Assembly (NCBI GenBank): GCA_000733355.1
Contig: JNVV01000031.1
Location: 284,501 to 348,500, forward strand
Direction of reading: 5' to 3'
Length of the DNA stretch: 64,000 bases
From: Falciphora oryzae
Taxonomy: Eukaryota > Ascomycota > Sordariomycetes > Magnaporthales > Magnaporthaceae
A program made the translations under genes and the position numbers. Below, piece after piece: positions 41,131-51,981 of the stretch. The notes below the pieces were generated by a model. It saw only the letters and a program-made list of their open reading frames with translations. It did not search any database and had not been told where the DNA came from. How positions within the stretch are numbered: position 1 is the first letter of the stretch; each line of letters opens with the position of its first letter.

Positions 41131-43776
41131 GGGGAGGACCTTATCACTTGAATAGCCCTTTTGTGGTGTGCGACTTGCATGTCAGGAATTCACCTTCGAG
41201 GATCTTCGATAAAGAAGAGTGACTTGGTTCCGGTCGTGAATGAGCCAGATCACAAGCGAGGCAACACGATTGTAGGGTCTCGTTGAATGTGCTGTTGTCT
41301 TCTGGAAGTCGGATGGGGGCAGCGGAGAATGACGCCTAGTAGTGCAGGCCCTTTATTTCAAAGGAACTCGGGGTAGTTTGCCCCATTGAACAAACCGCTC
41401 TCATGGCTACAAGCAATGCGGAATAGATTGTTTGATGCCTCCCTAGCTACCTCTTCGAAACTCGGAGAAGGCCGTCTCATTGTCCTCGTCTGGGAGGGAC
41501 CCGCGTAGCCTGTCGACCCCACAGGCGGTAGGTATACATGGTCTGGAAGGAATCTGTGACAATTTTTCACATTGCATCCTCATGGGAATTTGAAGGTGTG
41601 GGCTGATGAACAAGCCGGAACTCAGCTACGCTCGCAAGGCGGTGTAGGATTGCATCATGATGAGGCCAGGAGATCCGAGGGGGAGGTTTGACAGAGCCCT
41701 CCGGAGAGGGAACGACCTTGCAGCCACGTAGGAATGGACGCGTAGCTGAACACCACCGTTTGGTCTCGACACCATCAGATTTGCATTTGGCTTGGTTCGT
41801 CCGGCCGGGCTTGCCCGAACCCTAGCTAACCTTGCTTGACGGCAAGTCTTGCCTGGCTTTGGATGAACTTGTGTGAGAGTGAAGCTTCCCTTGAAGGGCA
41901 GGGGGACGAGAAGGTGGATTTCTGGACTCCTAAATATTTCCCCTGTGTCAGGTCTTGGCGGGGCGGAACGCTTGGGCCTGAAATCTTATCCTTGACCCTG
42001 GCAGGAAGCCGTTGAAGAGCCTGGACCGAAAGGCTCCTGGCAGGCTTCGCGCAGACCTGCCGCTTCCACTCGGCTGCCTGGGTTTGACGGGATCTGACAG
42101 GCCTCCCGACCAGGCCAGGCCGCCGGGTGCATCAAGGAGGCGCGCGGTCGGGTCGGTTTGTTTCCGCGAGCCAGGGAGCCCGTGGCTGGGCAGGCGAGCA
42201 TGTTTTGAAACGAAATGGTTAAACTATGGGACGTGCGAGGCTCCAACATAAGCATCAAATGTGGCGCCGGCCTGTGGTATTGGCCACCGCAATGCCCCAA
42301 TGCAGAAGTTTGGCTCGGTGCCGAGAGCAACATGGGAATCCGCCGGCATTTGCTGATGGGATTCTCTCTGGGTGGGCTGGAGCGGAGACTTGGCAGATAT
42401 CAGACGGACGGCCCGAGCATCTGATGCGTGCGGCCCTGCCACTGGGGCTGCCCCGGATGCCAGCAGACAAAGCATCCGCCGTCGAGCAATGCCATCTCAG
42501 CCACAGAGACTGGGAGGAAGAGCAGGGCAGACGCTCGCTTTTGTGCTCGCGATTGGCAGCAGAGCAGAGGAGAGACGCGAGGATCGAAACCGAGGCCGAC
42601 GCGCGCCAAGATCGGGGCAGCAAAGCAGCGGGATGCGCACGCAGGACTGCCCAGAATGGAAGCTCCGAGTCATTGCGGCCTTGGCCCACCATCCGCCCGC
42701 ACCAAGGTTGGAAGGGGCAGGGACGGGGCGGCACCTGGACCGTGCCTGCTGTCTGTCCAATTAGGCATGTGCGCGGGACTTCGGTTGCTGCCAGTCTCCT
42801 CCACTGCTGGCTGGGAGCAGCCCCACCAGCGAGGGGCGCCCCGAGTTTTGGGCGTGGAAGCCCTGGCTGTCACTGAGAGCCTGAAACGCAGCAGCGGCGT
42901 CGATGAGACACATTGGGCTGCTCACGAGGAGCGCGCGGGAGCCTTCAGCCCTGTCCCTCCCCTCGGCTGCGCTGTGCTGCGCGGCTCCCCAGGGCCCTTG
43001 CTGGCGGCTGGGGCCTGTCCGCGATGCTAAAACAGCCATGACAGAAGAATCAGGCCACAATCCGAGCGGCACAAAGCTGGCCCCGTCTCGAGATCGCTGT
43101 CGACGGGCTCCATCTGGCAAAAACGCGAGCGAAGGTTCCCACGTCGGCGCCGTCGTCAGGATGCTTGGCGGGTTTCTTTTTGCGGAACGCGGAGAAGACG
43201 ACGCTCTCCGCAGGCGCCCGAGCCAGGCCAGCGCACGAGAACTAGCGGGCAGGAGGACGCTGCCCCGGCAGGGACGCGGTAAACGCGAGTAAAGACCTGG
43301 CCCCTACCCTGGCCCAGGCCCGCTTCCTGATTTTAGCTATATTGCCCGACGATGCCATTCATGTTTTCCATTCGTCGTGCTGTCGTCCCGCGACGAGGTT
43401 TGCGTCTATCTGACTTTCCGCGGTTGGTCCCAAGGCCACACATCGCATCGCGTGGGCTGTCGCCATTGGTCGCCTGCGGATCTCGCCTCGGTCTTTGACC
43501 TGCCATCCCACCGCCTACCACCACTACACCAGCAAACACCACCACTTCTGCCCGTATCGGATACCTGCAGTGACACGTCTCTGCCTTGTCGGGTGCTCCG
43601 CTCTGCTGTGACGATCACGGCATATAGAATAAAATCAAGGAAAAAGGTATGCTTATCTACGGCTCAAGGGCACTGTCCGTTGTTGCCACCGTCTTGCCCC
43701 CTCCGACTTTGCTCTGCGTTTTCCCCAGGGTTGGCAGCCCCCATAGTTAGCGGGTTATCTCGTTTACTAATCCACA
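41131..43776. other. 2.6-kb intergenic region
   Basis: No convincing gene. GC-rich frames at 42226-43030 overlap on both strands without domain character. The left part is Gly/Leu-poor, AT-mixed flank; the right end (43640-43770) is a pyrimidine-rich leader of the DUF6594 gene. Confidence 0.45.
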
Positions 43777-46444
43777 ATGCGGTGCACCGTACAGCTCCAA
43801 GTACTAGCGATGCCGAGTGGAGAGGTGCGCGTGTGTCGCGAGGAGGTGGTTGAGGAGAACCCCCTCAATGAGGAGCCTGAACTTGAGGACCAGGATACCG
43901 CTCCCGAGACCGACGATATGTTGAGGCCGCGGGGGGCGGATGATAACCGGCGCTGGACCTTTGCTGGTGCCGCAAAGTCCCCGAGGCACAACACCACCTC
44001 TTCCACCGCTCCTCCGGGAATCGACTGTACCCACAGCTACCGAAATCGGCCCAGGGCTTCAACCGTGATGCGTCTGGGTGCCTCCGGGCTGCCGCCAACT
44101 CCGAAGTCTAAGCCTTGGCCGACGCACCGCCGCTCCGAATCCGACTTGGGGAGCAGGGGACGGAGCTTGTTCATTGACCGCGAAATGTTCGTGTCTGAGC
44201 GTCGTGGGAGGCAAACCCTTTCTCGGCCGCCACGCTCATCAGCGTCGCCCACTTTCAAAATGAGGCGCTCCGACAGCTCGACTGGAAGTACTTCGACTGT
44301 TGTACGGACCACTTTGGATGGACCGGACTCGGACGCCGAGCATGGCGAATCAGCCCTGTCCTCGGCTAGGCGGGGTTCAGCTTCGTGCGAGGCCGATATG
44401 TCGTCGCCGCCCGTAATCCTGGTGCCTGACGCCCTCAAGTATCTGGACGAGGACTCGCCCGAGGTGACTGAGGAGGCTATCCGGAGGAGCGTGGAGGAGG
44501 CAGTGACGGCTTCATCGGCGCCTTGGCGCTTCGCACCACCCCTCGGCTCTGCTGGCTCGTCGACTCGTGGATCACCGTGCAGACCTAGCCACAGGACGAC
44601 AAGCCCGTACTCCTCGGGCATGTCCAGCGCCGCCAGCGCAACGTCGTGTTCTGAGATGGTGGGGGATGATCGGGAAACGGATCGCAGCAGCAGTCCTGAG
44701 CGGAGTGTCAATGGCAATGGCGATGCCTCGGGGCGCGCCTCGCCCGTCAAGGGTGGCTTCCGCGCGGCGCCCGAATTCCGGGAGCCCAGAAACTTGCAGG
44801 AGCTGCAGGAATTGGAGCAGGAGATCAGCAGGCAGCACCACAACCGCTATGGTACTCCCGAGATGCCTCGTGGGCGCGCGAATATCCCGCCCAGGCCGCT
44901 CAACTCTCGAGGTCCTAACCAACCGGTCATGAACCTCCCGCGCGCCGAGAAGCTCCCGCTTTCTGGATACGAGCTTCTCGCTTCTTGTCTGTCAGGCCCA
45001 GAGCACTGCCTGGGCTGGCATGAATCCGACCATCATCAGCAGCAGCAACAACAAGGGCAGGCGCACCACACTCACCGACGTCATGCGAGCTTGGGATCCT
45101 TGGCCGGATCTGTTGGCATGACGACACCGTCGCCGTGGCTGCAGTCGCATCAGCAGCACCCGTCCATCAAGCCAATCTACCGTCGCTTCCAGGCGCTCAA
45201 CCACCGTGTCCTGCTGAATCTGCAAGACGAGTTGAGCGTGCTGGAGGAGCAGCTGCACCGTTTGGATACGGCCGACACACAGGCGCGCCGCATGCAAAGC
45301 CACATCCTGCCCGCGTCCAGGCGGGGCGATAACCCGCGCGGCGGGGAGTTGCAAGTCCAGAAGACCGAGATCCTCCAAAAGATTGAGGCCAAACTCGGAC
45401 AGTACAGTGAGTATTCTCCATTTAACACATTTCTGGGCCGGCCTCTACTGACTCTAGCGATCTGTAGACCAAGCTCTCGAGTCTTTCACCAAGACTCAGG
45501 GACTTCCCGTTCCGTCGACAAAAGAAGTCGACAACTATCGCACATATTTCGCAATGGAGAATCCCATCAGCGAGATGGAGACTCGCTTCCTCGATTGCCC
45601 GTACGATCTCATCTCTCTAGCTTCGGACGAGAAGCAGTCCGATCCCGCTCCCATCAACACTCCGGCAACTACCTCCGGCCAAAGCCGCAGCGATCTGCCG
45701 CTTAGGAATCACCACTACAGCGTCGAGAATGACAAACAGGACCAGCCCTCGGATGACAACAGTCCGACCCCCATTCAGGGCCAGAGCCCTTTCCAGGCCG
45801 CTTCGCCGACACCGACCATCCTGCATCACCAGCGGCCGGAGCCAGCCCGCTCCCCGTTTGCAACGTCGCGTCCCTCACCCCTGTCGCAACCGCCAACGAC
45901 CGCCGTCAACGCCCATCGACGGTTCGGCTCGAACGTGTCCACCCGGTCGCCGGGCCTGGCGTCCTGCATTTCCTCATCGTACCCCACGGAGCCGGCACCG
46001 CCCACGTCCTCGATGTCGCTTCACGAGGAAGCCGACACTAAGCCCGAAACCAAAGTCGTGAGCAGCAACGCCACTGGCGGCAGCGTGATTCACGGCGTCT
46101 TGGCCGCTACGGCTGCTATCCTAGCACCTGTATCGGCCTTCACCTTTATCCCAGGGTTTGCTGCGCGCATGGTGGTCGTACTCCTCATCCTGATACTGGC
46201 AGCTGTTTTGTGCAGTGGCTGGTCCAGGTGGCCCAAGGGTGCCCAGAACAGCACTGCCCAGGTCACGACCGATTCGATCGATGGAAAGGACCGGGAGGGC
46301 AAACAGACTGAAGGATCCATCTCGGCGTCCACTGTTGCAGCAGCATCTTATTCCGTGGTCGGTGGATTCTCTACGCGAGACCTGCTTCTCTGTGCCGGGG
46401 CGTATGGGGGCGTCATGGCCGTTATTGCGGGCGCTTTCACGTGA
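43777..46444 (+). CDS. DUF6594-type membrane protein, two exons
   Basis: Exons 43777-45406 and 45468-46444 join in frame (intron GTGAGT...CTGTAG) to 868 aa. The N-terminal ~420 residues are Ser/Pro/Arg-rich and disordered. A DUF6594-like region follows: RFQALNHRVLLNLQDELSVL, EEQLHRLD, then after the intron QALESFTKTQGLPVPS. A second Ser/Pro-rich linker leads to hydrophobic segments near the end: VLAATAAILAPVSAFTFIPG, MVVVLLILILAAVLCSG and LLLCAGAYGGVMAVIAGAF. These proteins are common in filamentous fungi with many copies and unknown function. The long N-terminal disordered region is unusual for the family. A second Met (residue 12, MPSGEVRV) could be the true start. Confidence 0.8.
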
Positions 46445-47849
46445 GGATGGGGAACCTTTGAACAACACAGCTCTTTTTAACGATTTTCCTTTCCTTCGTC
46501 ACTGCCATCTCACCTTTTTTTTTTTTTTTTTTTTTTCTTGCATAGCAAGGAGTAAATACCCGACTGGCCCAACGAGGCCAAGCAGAGCGACCCTCGTCTG
46601 TTTTCCTTTCTGACTTATTGCGTCCATAGCATCTTGGGTAGTATGTCTTTTTGGCTGGCGCAGGAACAGGATGGATAGCATATATCAATAAGCAATTTTG
46701 ATTAACCAACTGCCGCCGATTTCAATATTTTCGGGAGTGTAATTTGCTTTTGTTCCTCGCAGATCTGGCACTACTATTTTTGGGATTACGGATGGAAGTC
46801 ATCAGCTAGCCCGCCCGCATGCGTCTGATGGGGCGTAATGTGCAAATAAATAGAAATCCGGAAGGGGCGGTTTGTAATAAAAATGGAAGAGTTGATACGG
46901 CGTCTCCTGCCACTGGTCTGAAGCTACAATAGACATCCATGCCTCAGGAGCTGGGTGACGCTCCCCTGACGGCCCGGGATCAACCGTCGACAGGCAAGCT
47001 CTCTTGAGATGAACAGAGCTGGCCGTTTCTGGAAGCTCGTAAACCCCCAACGATGCAATGCTGGGGAGAGGCAGCCAATGGGAGGTGCTGCAAGTAAAAA
47101 TAGGGAAGGAATGCTAACCTGGCACGACATAGAATCTCCATTTATAGGGTACCGCCTAGATGTGAACCACATGTGATGTTGGTGGCGGAGGACGAGGAGG
47201 ACTCTGCATGTGCTTGGGCCGTCGCTGGCTCGGTGCTGGTTTGTTGTCCGGGGTTCTGGTTCCTCTATTCCAGTTGTGCTCAGCCAGGGGCACAGCACGT
47301 GCTTCATTGGGCCAGCCGCGAATTGCCTGCCCTGTGCGCGTAAGCGACCGACTAGGTTGATCCTCCCGCCTCTGACGTGCCCGCCATGCCATAGTCGCCG
47401 ATTGCAATCCAATGCCGATTGGCTTGAGTTGATTCCTTCGCTCTTCGAGGTGCCACAGTGGCTCTGGAAGCAACAACCTTGCGGCCCCCAGGTCGAGGTG
47501 CCAGGTCGCCGAATCTTGCCAATCTAGGCTTTGGGCGAGGCAGGTACCATGCAGCGACAATCGCGAGTCGAAGCTTCATGTGCGCGTCTTGCGTCCGTTC
47601 TCCCTACGCTCCTATATCCACTCCGCCCTTGAGGTCGGTTTAGTGGCGCCAGCCGCTAGGATTGGAGATTTCCGCTGCCAGGAGGCCCTTCGGCCCCCAA
47701 CCATGGATCGGCTTTAAAACAGTTAGAATGCGGCCGCAGGTCGATTACAGACCATGCTGACCTGCGGCCGCATTTTTCCTGCGCGTCCCATCGATGGCGG
47801 TAGACCAGCCTGCGAGTCACGAGGAGTCTGGCTAGGCCCCTCATTCACC
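46445..47849. other. 1.4-kb intergenic region
   Basis: A T tract at about 46515-46536 lies in the 3' flank of the DUF6594 gene. The perfect inverted repeat at 47727-47774 is listed separately. No gene is supported between them. Confidence 0.5.
47727..47774. promoter_or_regulatory. Perfect 16-bp inverted repeat (hairpin or operator)
   Basis: Arm AATGCGGCCGCAGGTC at 47727-47742 and its exact reverse complement GACCTGCGGCCGCATT at 47759-47774, separated by a 16-bp loop. A T run follows. It ends 75 bp before the ATG of the Zn2Cys6 regulator. Each arm contains CGGCCG, made of opposed CGG triplets, the element bound by many Zn2Cys6 factors, so autoregulation is possible. If transcribed it would be a strong RNA hairpin in the 5' UTR. 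Confidence 0.7.
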
Positions 47850-50344
47850 ATGGAGGCTGCCCAGGGAAGCCCGCGCCAGCGACGCAACCGAAAGGTCAAC
47901 ACGTGTGGTATGCCGATCTGAGGACGTCTTGACCAATCCGCCAAGCCTTTCATGCAGCTGATGTCGTTGATTTTGGCCCAAGGAAAGACGAGTGCCGAGT
48001 CCTGAAGAGGAAATGCAACCGCGCCCACCCTTGCTCCAACTGCCAAAAAACCGGCCGACAATGCGTCTTCTCGGCCGCCCTCTCGAGGCTCGGAGTGCTG
48101 CCGGGTTCCGCCGCCGATCCGTCGGCGCCATCGACAACTTCCCGCAGTCCCGGGCCCGCGTCGGGCTCGACGTCGAGCCGCCCTGGCGTGTCCACGCCTT
48201 CCTCGCTCCCGCATGACCAGCGCCAGAATCACCAATCGCAGGACCATACGCCGCCCGATATATGCCTCCGCATCGGGAGACTAACTATCACGGACAGAAT
48301 AGGAGGGGTGCCGAGGGCGAACTTGGTGGGCGAGCTCGACGCCCTCCTGCAGGGTGTAGGGTTCGGCTTTTCCGACGCTGAGCCTGTCGACTATTTTTCA
48401 GCCCCTATCGCGGCCTGGTTCAAGCCCCACACACAAGCCCCGTTCTTGCGTCTGTTCAACACTCCGGCTTGGCCGGAAAGCGGCCCTCTGCCACCCACAG
48501 GCACTTATACCCTGCCGCCGGCCCAGCAGCGCAACCTGTTTGATCGTTACTTCCTCTCGGTCTACCCGGTCTGCGCCCTGGTCTCGCCCAGCGACCTCGG
48601 GGCCGCTGCTGCGGAGGGGAGGAACGCCGGTGATAGCAGCCACGGCTCCGGAAGCAGCGGGATAGACGATGGCGCCCACGACGACGACGACCCCGTGGCC
48701 ATTGCCCTTCGTGCCGCCGTATCGTATGCTGCAGCCGTCAGCATGCCGCCTCTGGAGAGCCAACGTGTCTTTGGCCTGCCCAAGCCCTCGCTCGTGCGCT
48801 GGCTCCAGACAGCCGCCGAGGATGCTATATCAAACTCGAACAGCTTCGCCGCCAGCCTGGACCTGCGCTCCTTTCAGGCCGTGTTGACTTACCTGACTCC
48901 CCAGCTACTCAGCGAGGTATCGCGAACCCATGCCGTCTTGGTCTCTGCCATCACGCGGCAGTTCCAGATCGCCGGCCTTGATCGCGATCTCAACGGTGGC
49001 GGCGGCTCCGGTGGGCAAAGCCCCGCCGAAGAGTCTGAAAACCGCAGACTGACCAGGTTACACTGCTGGCAGCACTTGCTCTTCCTCAACATTCGTGCCA
49101 CCGAGGCCGTCGGCCCTGGGCGCTCTCTCTTTGAGGATCCGGACGCAGTCATGCCGCGGCCTGACCCCCGTGCCCAGGGCCAGGACGTCGTCGCCATAAT
49201 CCGCTACGAATGCTATCAGATCCATCGCTTCGTCTTCCGAGAACGCCAAAATGTGCTCCGCGGGACGCTTTCGCTACGCAACTGCCTCGACATGCTGGAC
49301 GAGCGAGTGCAACGAGTACGGAGCAACTATATGGACAGACTAGAGGATGGCGTCCCGATACAAAAGTATGCCAGACTTGTGGGAAACCTGCTGCTCGCTC
49401 GCACTCGCTGCATGCTTCTCCACGTCAACGTCAAGCTGCTAGAATGGTCAAAGTCCCCCCAAACCAGGAAGCTTGGGGACAGGTCGGTTATTTTCCCCCT
49501 TTGGCACCCGAAACTGCCACTGTTGCTATACGAGGCATCTTCTCTGCCAAAGTTACTGCCCGCTCTATCTGAGTACCGCTTGCTGACTCTGGGACGCGAC
49601 GGTAGGCTGATCCAGCACAGTCTCGAGGTCGTCGAGACAGGCGTCGCCCTCGAGACAGATCCAGAGCTAGCTCACTGGTCCTGGTACGCTGGCGCCTACC
49701 ACCAGTACCACTCATTGCTGTTCCTGCTAGTGCAAGTATGCATGCACCCAGACCTTGCGCTTGCCGACAGGATCATGGCCGTTGCGGATCACGTCTTCGG
49801 CCCCTCATCACCAGAGTCGGGCTCACAGCAGCGGGCCATAACCATCCTCCGCGCTGTGAAACAAAATCTCGCATCCTTTCTAGCCGTGATCAACGTTCCC
49901 CTTCAAGAGCCCCTTCAGCCGCTCTACCCATCCCCGCTGCCAATTCGCCAAACACCGCAGCATCCAGACGCTCCGTTGCCATCGCAGTATCAGCAGCCCT
50001 TACCACATTTGACGCCAGGGTACTTGGCGGAGCATCCGCCTAGCATTCAGGCACCGGGATTCGGGCACCACCTGACTTCACCGTCGCCGCCAATAGGGGG
50101 CGGGCGTCCTCCATTTAGAGCCGCGTTTGGCCAAGGGTTTTTGGGTACAGGCGGCGCTGTATTATCCGGCACACCTGTCGAGATTGAACACAGTAGCGGC
50201 AACGACTCGTACTTCATAGCAGGGGATGTCGCAGGGGCCGGGCGGGGAGAAAAGCAGGTGGCCGGCTCCAGCGTCGACGAGCTGTCGGAAGCGAATGAGG
50301 GGTACGGTTGGTGGCCCTGGCCTCCGACCGAATGGTGGCCTTGA
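47850..50344 (+). CDS. Zn2Cys6 fungal transcription factor, two exons
   Basis: Exon 1 is 47850-47907 (MEAAQGSPRQRRNRKVNTC); exon 2 is 47988-50344. The intron interrupts the zinc cluster, and only the acceptor at 47986-47987 restores it: C-x2-C-x6-C-x5-C-x2-C-x6-C (residues 19-46, reading NTCDECRVLKRKC and on to GRQCVF), a canonical binuclear cluster for binding DNA. 804 aa in all. A Ser/Pro linker follows, then the helical middle region of fungal-specific factors (NLFDRYFLSVYPVCALVSPS; WQHLLFLNIRATEA; HLMF-type helices up to LVQVCMHPDLAL), and a Pro/Gln/Gly-rich C-terminus that may activate transcription. Nuclear regulator with unknown targets. The adjacent glyoxalase-like gene 3' of it could be a target, but nothing proves this. 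Confidence 0.9.
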
Positions 50345-50398
50345 CCCCCGCCAGAGTGGTGGCCTCGTCAGCCGGCGAAGTGGTGGCCTCAATGGGGA
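50324..50398. repeat. Imperfect GTGGTGGCCT repeats across the stop codon
   Basis: GGTTGGTGGCCCTGG, AATGGTGGCCTTG, AGTGGTGGCCTCG and AGTGGTGGCCTCA follow one another at 20-30 bp spacing, starting in the last codons of the transcription factor and running past its TGA. Slippage here could move the C-terminus. Confidence 0.6.
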
Positions 50399-50658
50399 TA
50401 ACCATCTCACGCATTGCAGGAAATGGACGAATAAGAGGGGAATGTCAGACTTGAACTGCTGCCTATCGTCGACACCGTCCACTACATAATGCCGGGGCTT
50501 CACCGCCGGCTCGATATCTGTGGCCAATCATCCGTCATGACCAACCCGAGAGGCAACGGCCAACTAGAGACCTTACATACATAGTTACCATCAGCATCCC
50601 CACCGCGCTTCTGTCCTTTGCAATCATCGCCTCGGCCGTTGCAGTCTCAACAGCCGCT

Positions 50659-51408
50659 ATGCGTGCAGATAGTATCCTCTCCCGCGGCCTGGCTTCCCGG
50701 CACCACCCATGCCCTCCATCGTCCCCTAGAGACAGCGGCAGCGGCATCGCCAGCCGGCAGGACAGCCCTTTCGTGTTCGGGCCGGACCAGTATCCCGCCG
50801 CCGAGACGGTTGGCTGGAACCTGAACCGCGTGTCGCTCGTCGTCAGCAACATGACGGCCAGCATCGACTTCTACTCGCGCGTCCTGGGAATGACGCACAT
50901 GTTCTCCCTGAGCGCGCACCCAAAGTACAAGTTCAGCTACCTCGGCCACCCGGCCGGCGGCCGCAACGGCAGCGCCTACCTGCCGCCGCCGGAGCTGTTC
51001 CGCCTCAAGAACAACGTCCAGGGCCTGCTGGAGCTGCTCAGCATCGAGGCCGACGCGACGGACCCGCCGCCGCGGAGGCCCGAGGCGTCGACCGTCCGCA
51101 CCACCACCTTCTCCCACCTCGGCCTCGTCGTGCCGGACCCGCTAGCCGCCCAGGCGCGGTTCAGGAGGCTGGGCGTGCCGGTGCTCAAGGACTGGAACGC
51201 CGAGTTCCCCGCCGACTCGCCGCGCGGGGCGCTGGCGCTCGCGTACGGGACGGGCCTGCTGCCCGACGGCGAGGCGGCGGACGCCGTGGCCAGGGACATC
51301 CTCGCGGCGTTCAGGCTGGCTACCAAGGCCACGCTCATGATTGCGGATCCTGACGGGAACCTGATCGAGGTGCTGCCGCTTGATGAGGGGAATCCGTTCG
51401 GCAACTGA
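50659..51408 (+). CDS. Glyoxalase I-fold (VOC) protein
   Basis: 249 codons from ATG 50659. The C-terminal ~190 residues match lactoylglutathione lyase: LNRVSLVVSNMTASIDFYSR, VLGMT, LLELLS, FSHLGLVVPD, ADPDGNLIEVLP. Glyoxalase I converts the methylglyoxal-glutathione adduct to lactoylglutathione using a metal held by four residues. The later three ligands are seen (Glu of LLELL, His of FSHLG, Glu of LIEVL), but the first, normally Gln or His, is Arg here (NRVSLVV). In-frame codons before the ATG (from 50581, beginning ATA) read as a signal-peptide-like stretch, TISIPTALLSFAIIASAVAV, without an ATG. So either a start was lost or an upstream exon exists. Catalytic activity is doubtful. Confidence 0.8.
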   Translation: MRADSILSRGLASRHHPCPPSSPRDSGSGIASRQDSPFVFGPDQYPAAETVGWNLNRVSLVVSNMTASIDFYSRVLGMTHMFSLSAHPKYKFSYLGHPAGGRNGSAYLPPPELFRLKNNVQGLLELLSIEADATDPPPRRPEASTVRTTTFSHLGLVVPDPLAAQARFRRLGVPVLKDWNAEFPADSPRGALALAYGTGLLPDGEAADAVARDILAAFRLATKATLMIADPDGNLIEVLPLDEGNPFGN

Positions 51409-51981
51409 GCCTGGCGGTGGTTTTGCCGCCGTTTGTTAGTGACGGCTACCTTATCCTTGTGGGTTCGAACCATCAAGGCTGGGGCTATAAGCCAGGGGTA
51501 TAGGAGTGTTGGCACCGAGAAGCTGACATCGATAATTTATAACCTGTTCGCAACGAGGTGAACCTTAAACCTTGTTTTATGTCCTGGCTAACTATCAAAG
51601 CAGCCAAGGGCAGTATAATTAAAGGAGCAGAAAGATGATATTCGGAGTAGGTAGGTTGGGGCTGCAGGGCCAGGCGCGGCAGGAATTGAAATATCCTATG
51701 CGCGGGCCCCACTGCTTGCATGGGCCTCCGGGAGGCCTGCGGCAAAAAGCGGGTCCCCTACACTTATCGTCAAATAAGGGTCCTGCAAGCTCAACGCCCA
51801 CAAAGCGGGCGGGATGGGGCTTCAATCTTTGGCTACCACACCAGACGTCCCGAGTATTAAATGTTTAGGACAAAGCGCAGATCCTGTAGTCCTTGGTCAG
51901 CACCGTCTCCCCACGCGCCCAAATCCTTCTTCCAAGGCAAAGTGAACCGGCAGGTAAGCGTGGCGCCCGACAAGAGGGTTT
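51409..51981. other. Intergenic, 0.6 kb
   Basis: Two gene ends face each other here. No gene or RNA gene is supported. Confidence 0.5.

Noticed and set aside
42226..43292. Overlapping GC-rich ORFs on both strands
   Set aside because: Several frames are open at once, with no start context, no motif and no intron logic.
51455..51480. GGGTTCGAACC, a tRNA B-box-like sequence
   Set aside because: The flanking bases do not form a T stem, and no A box or acceptor stem is found upstream.
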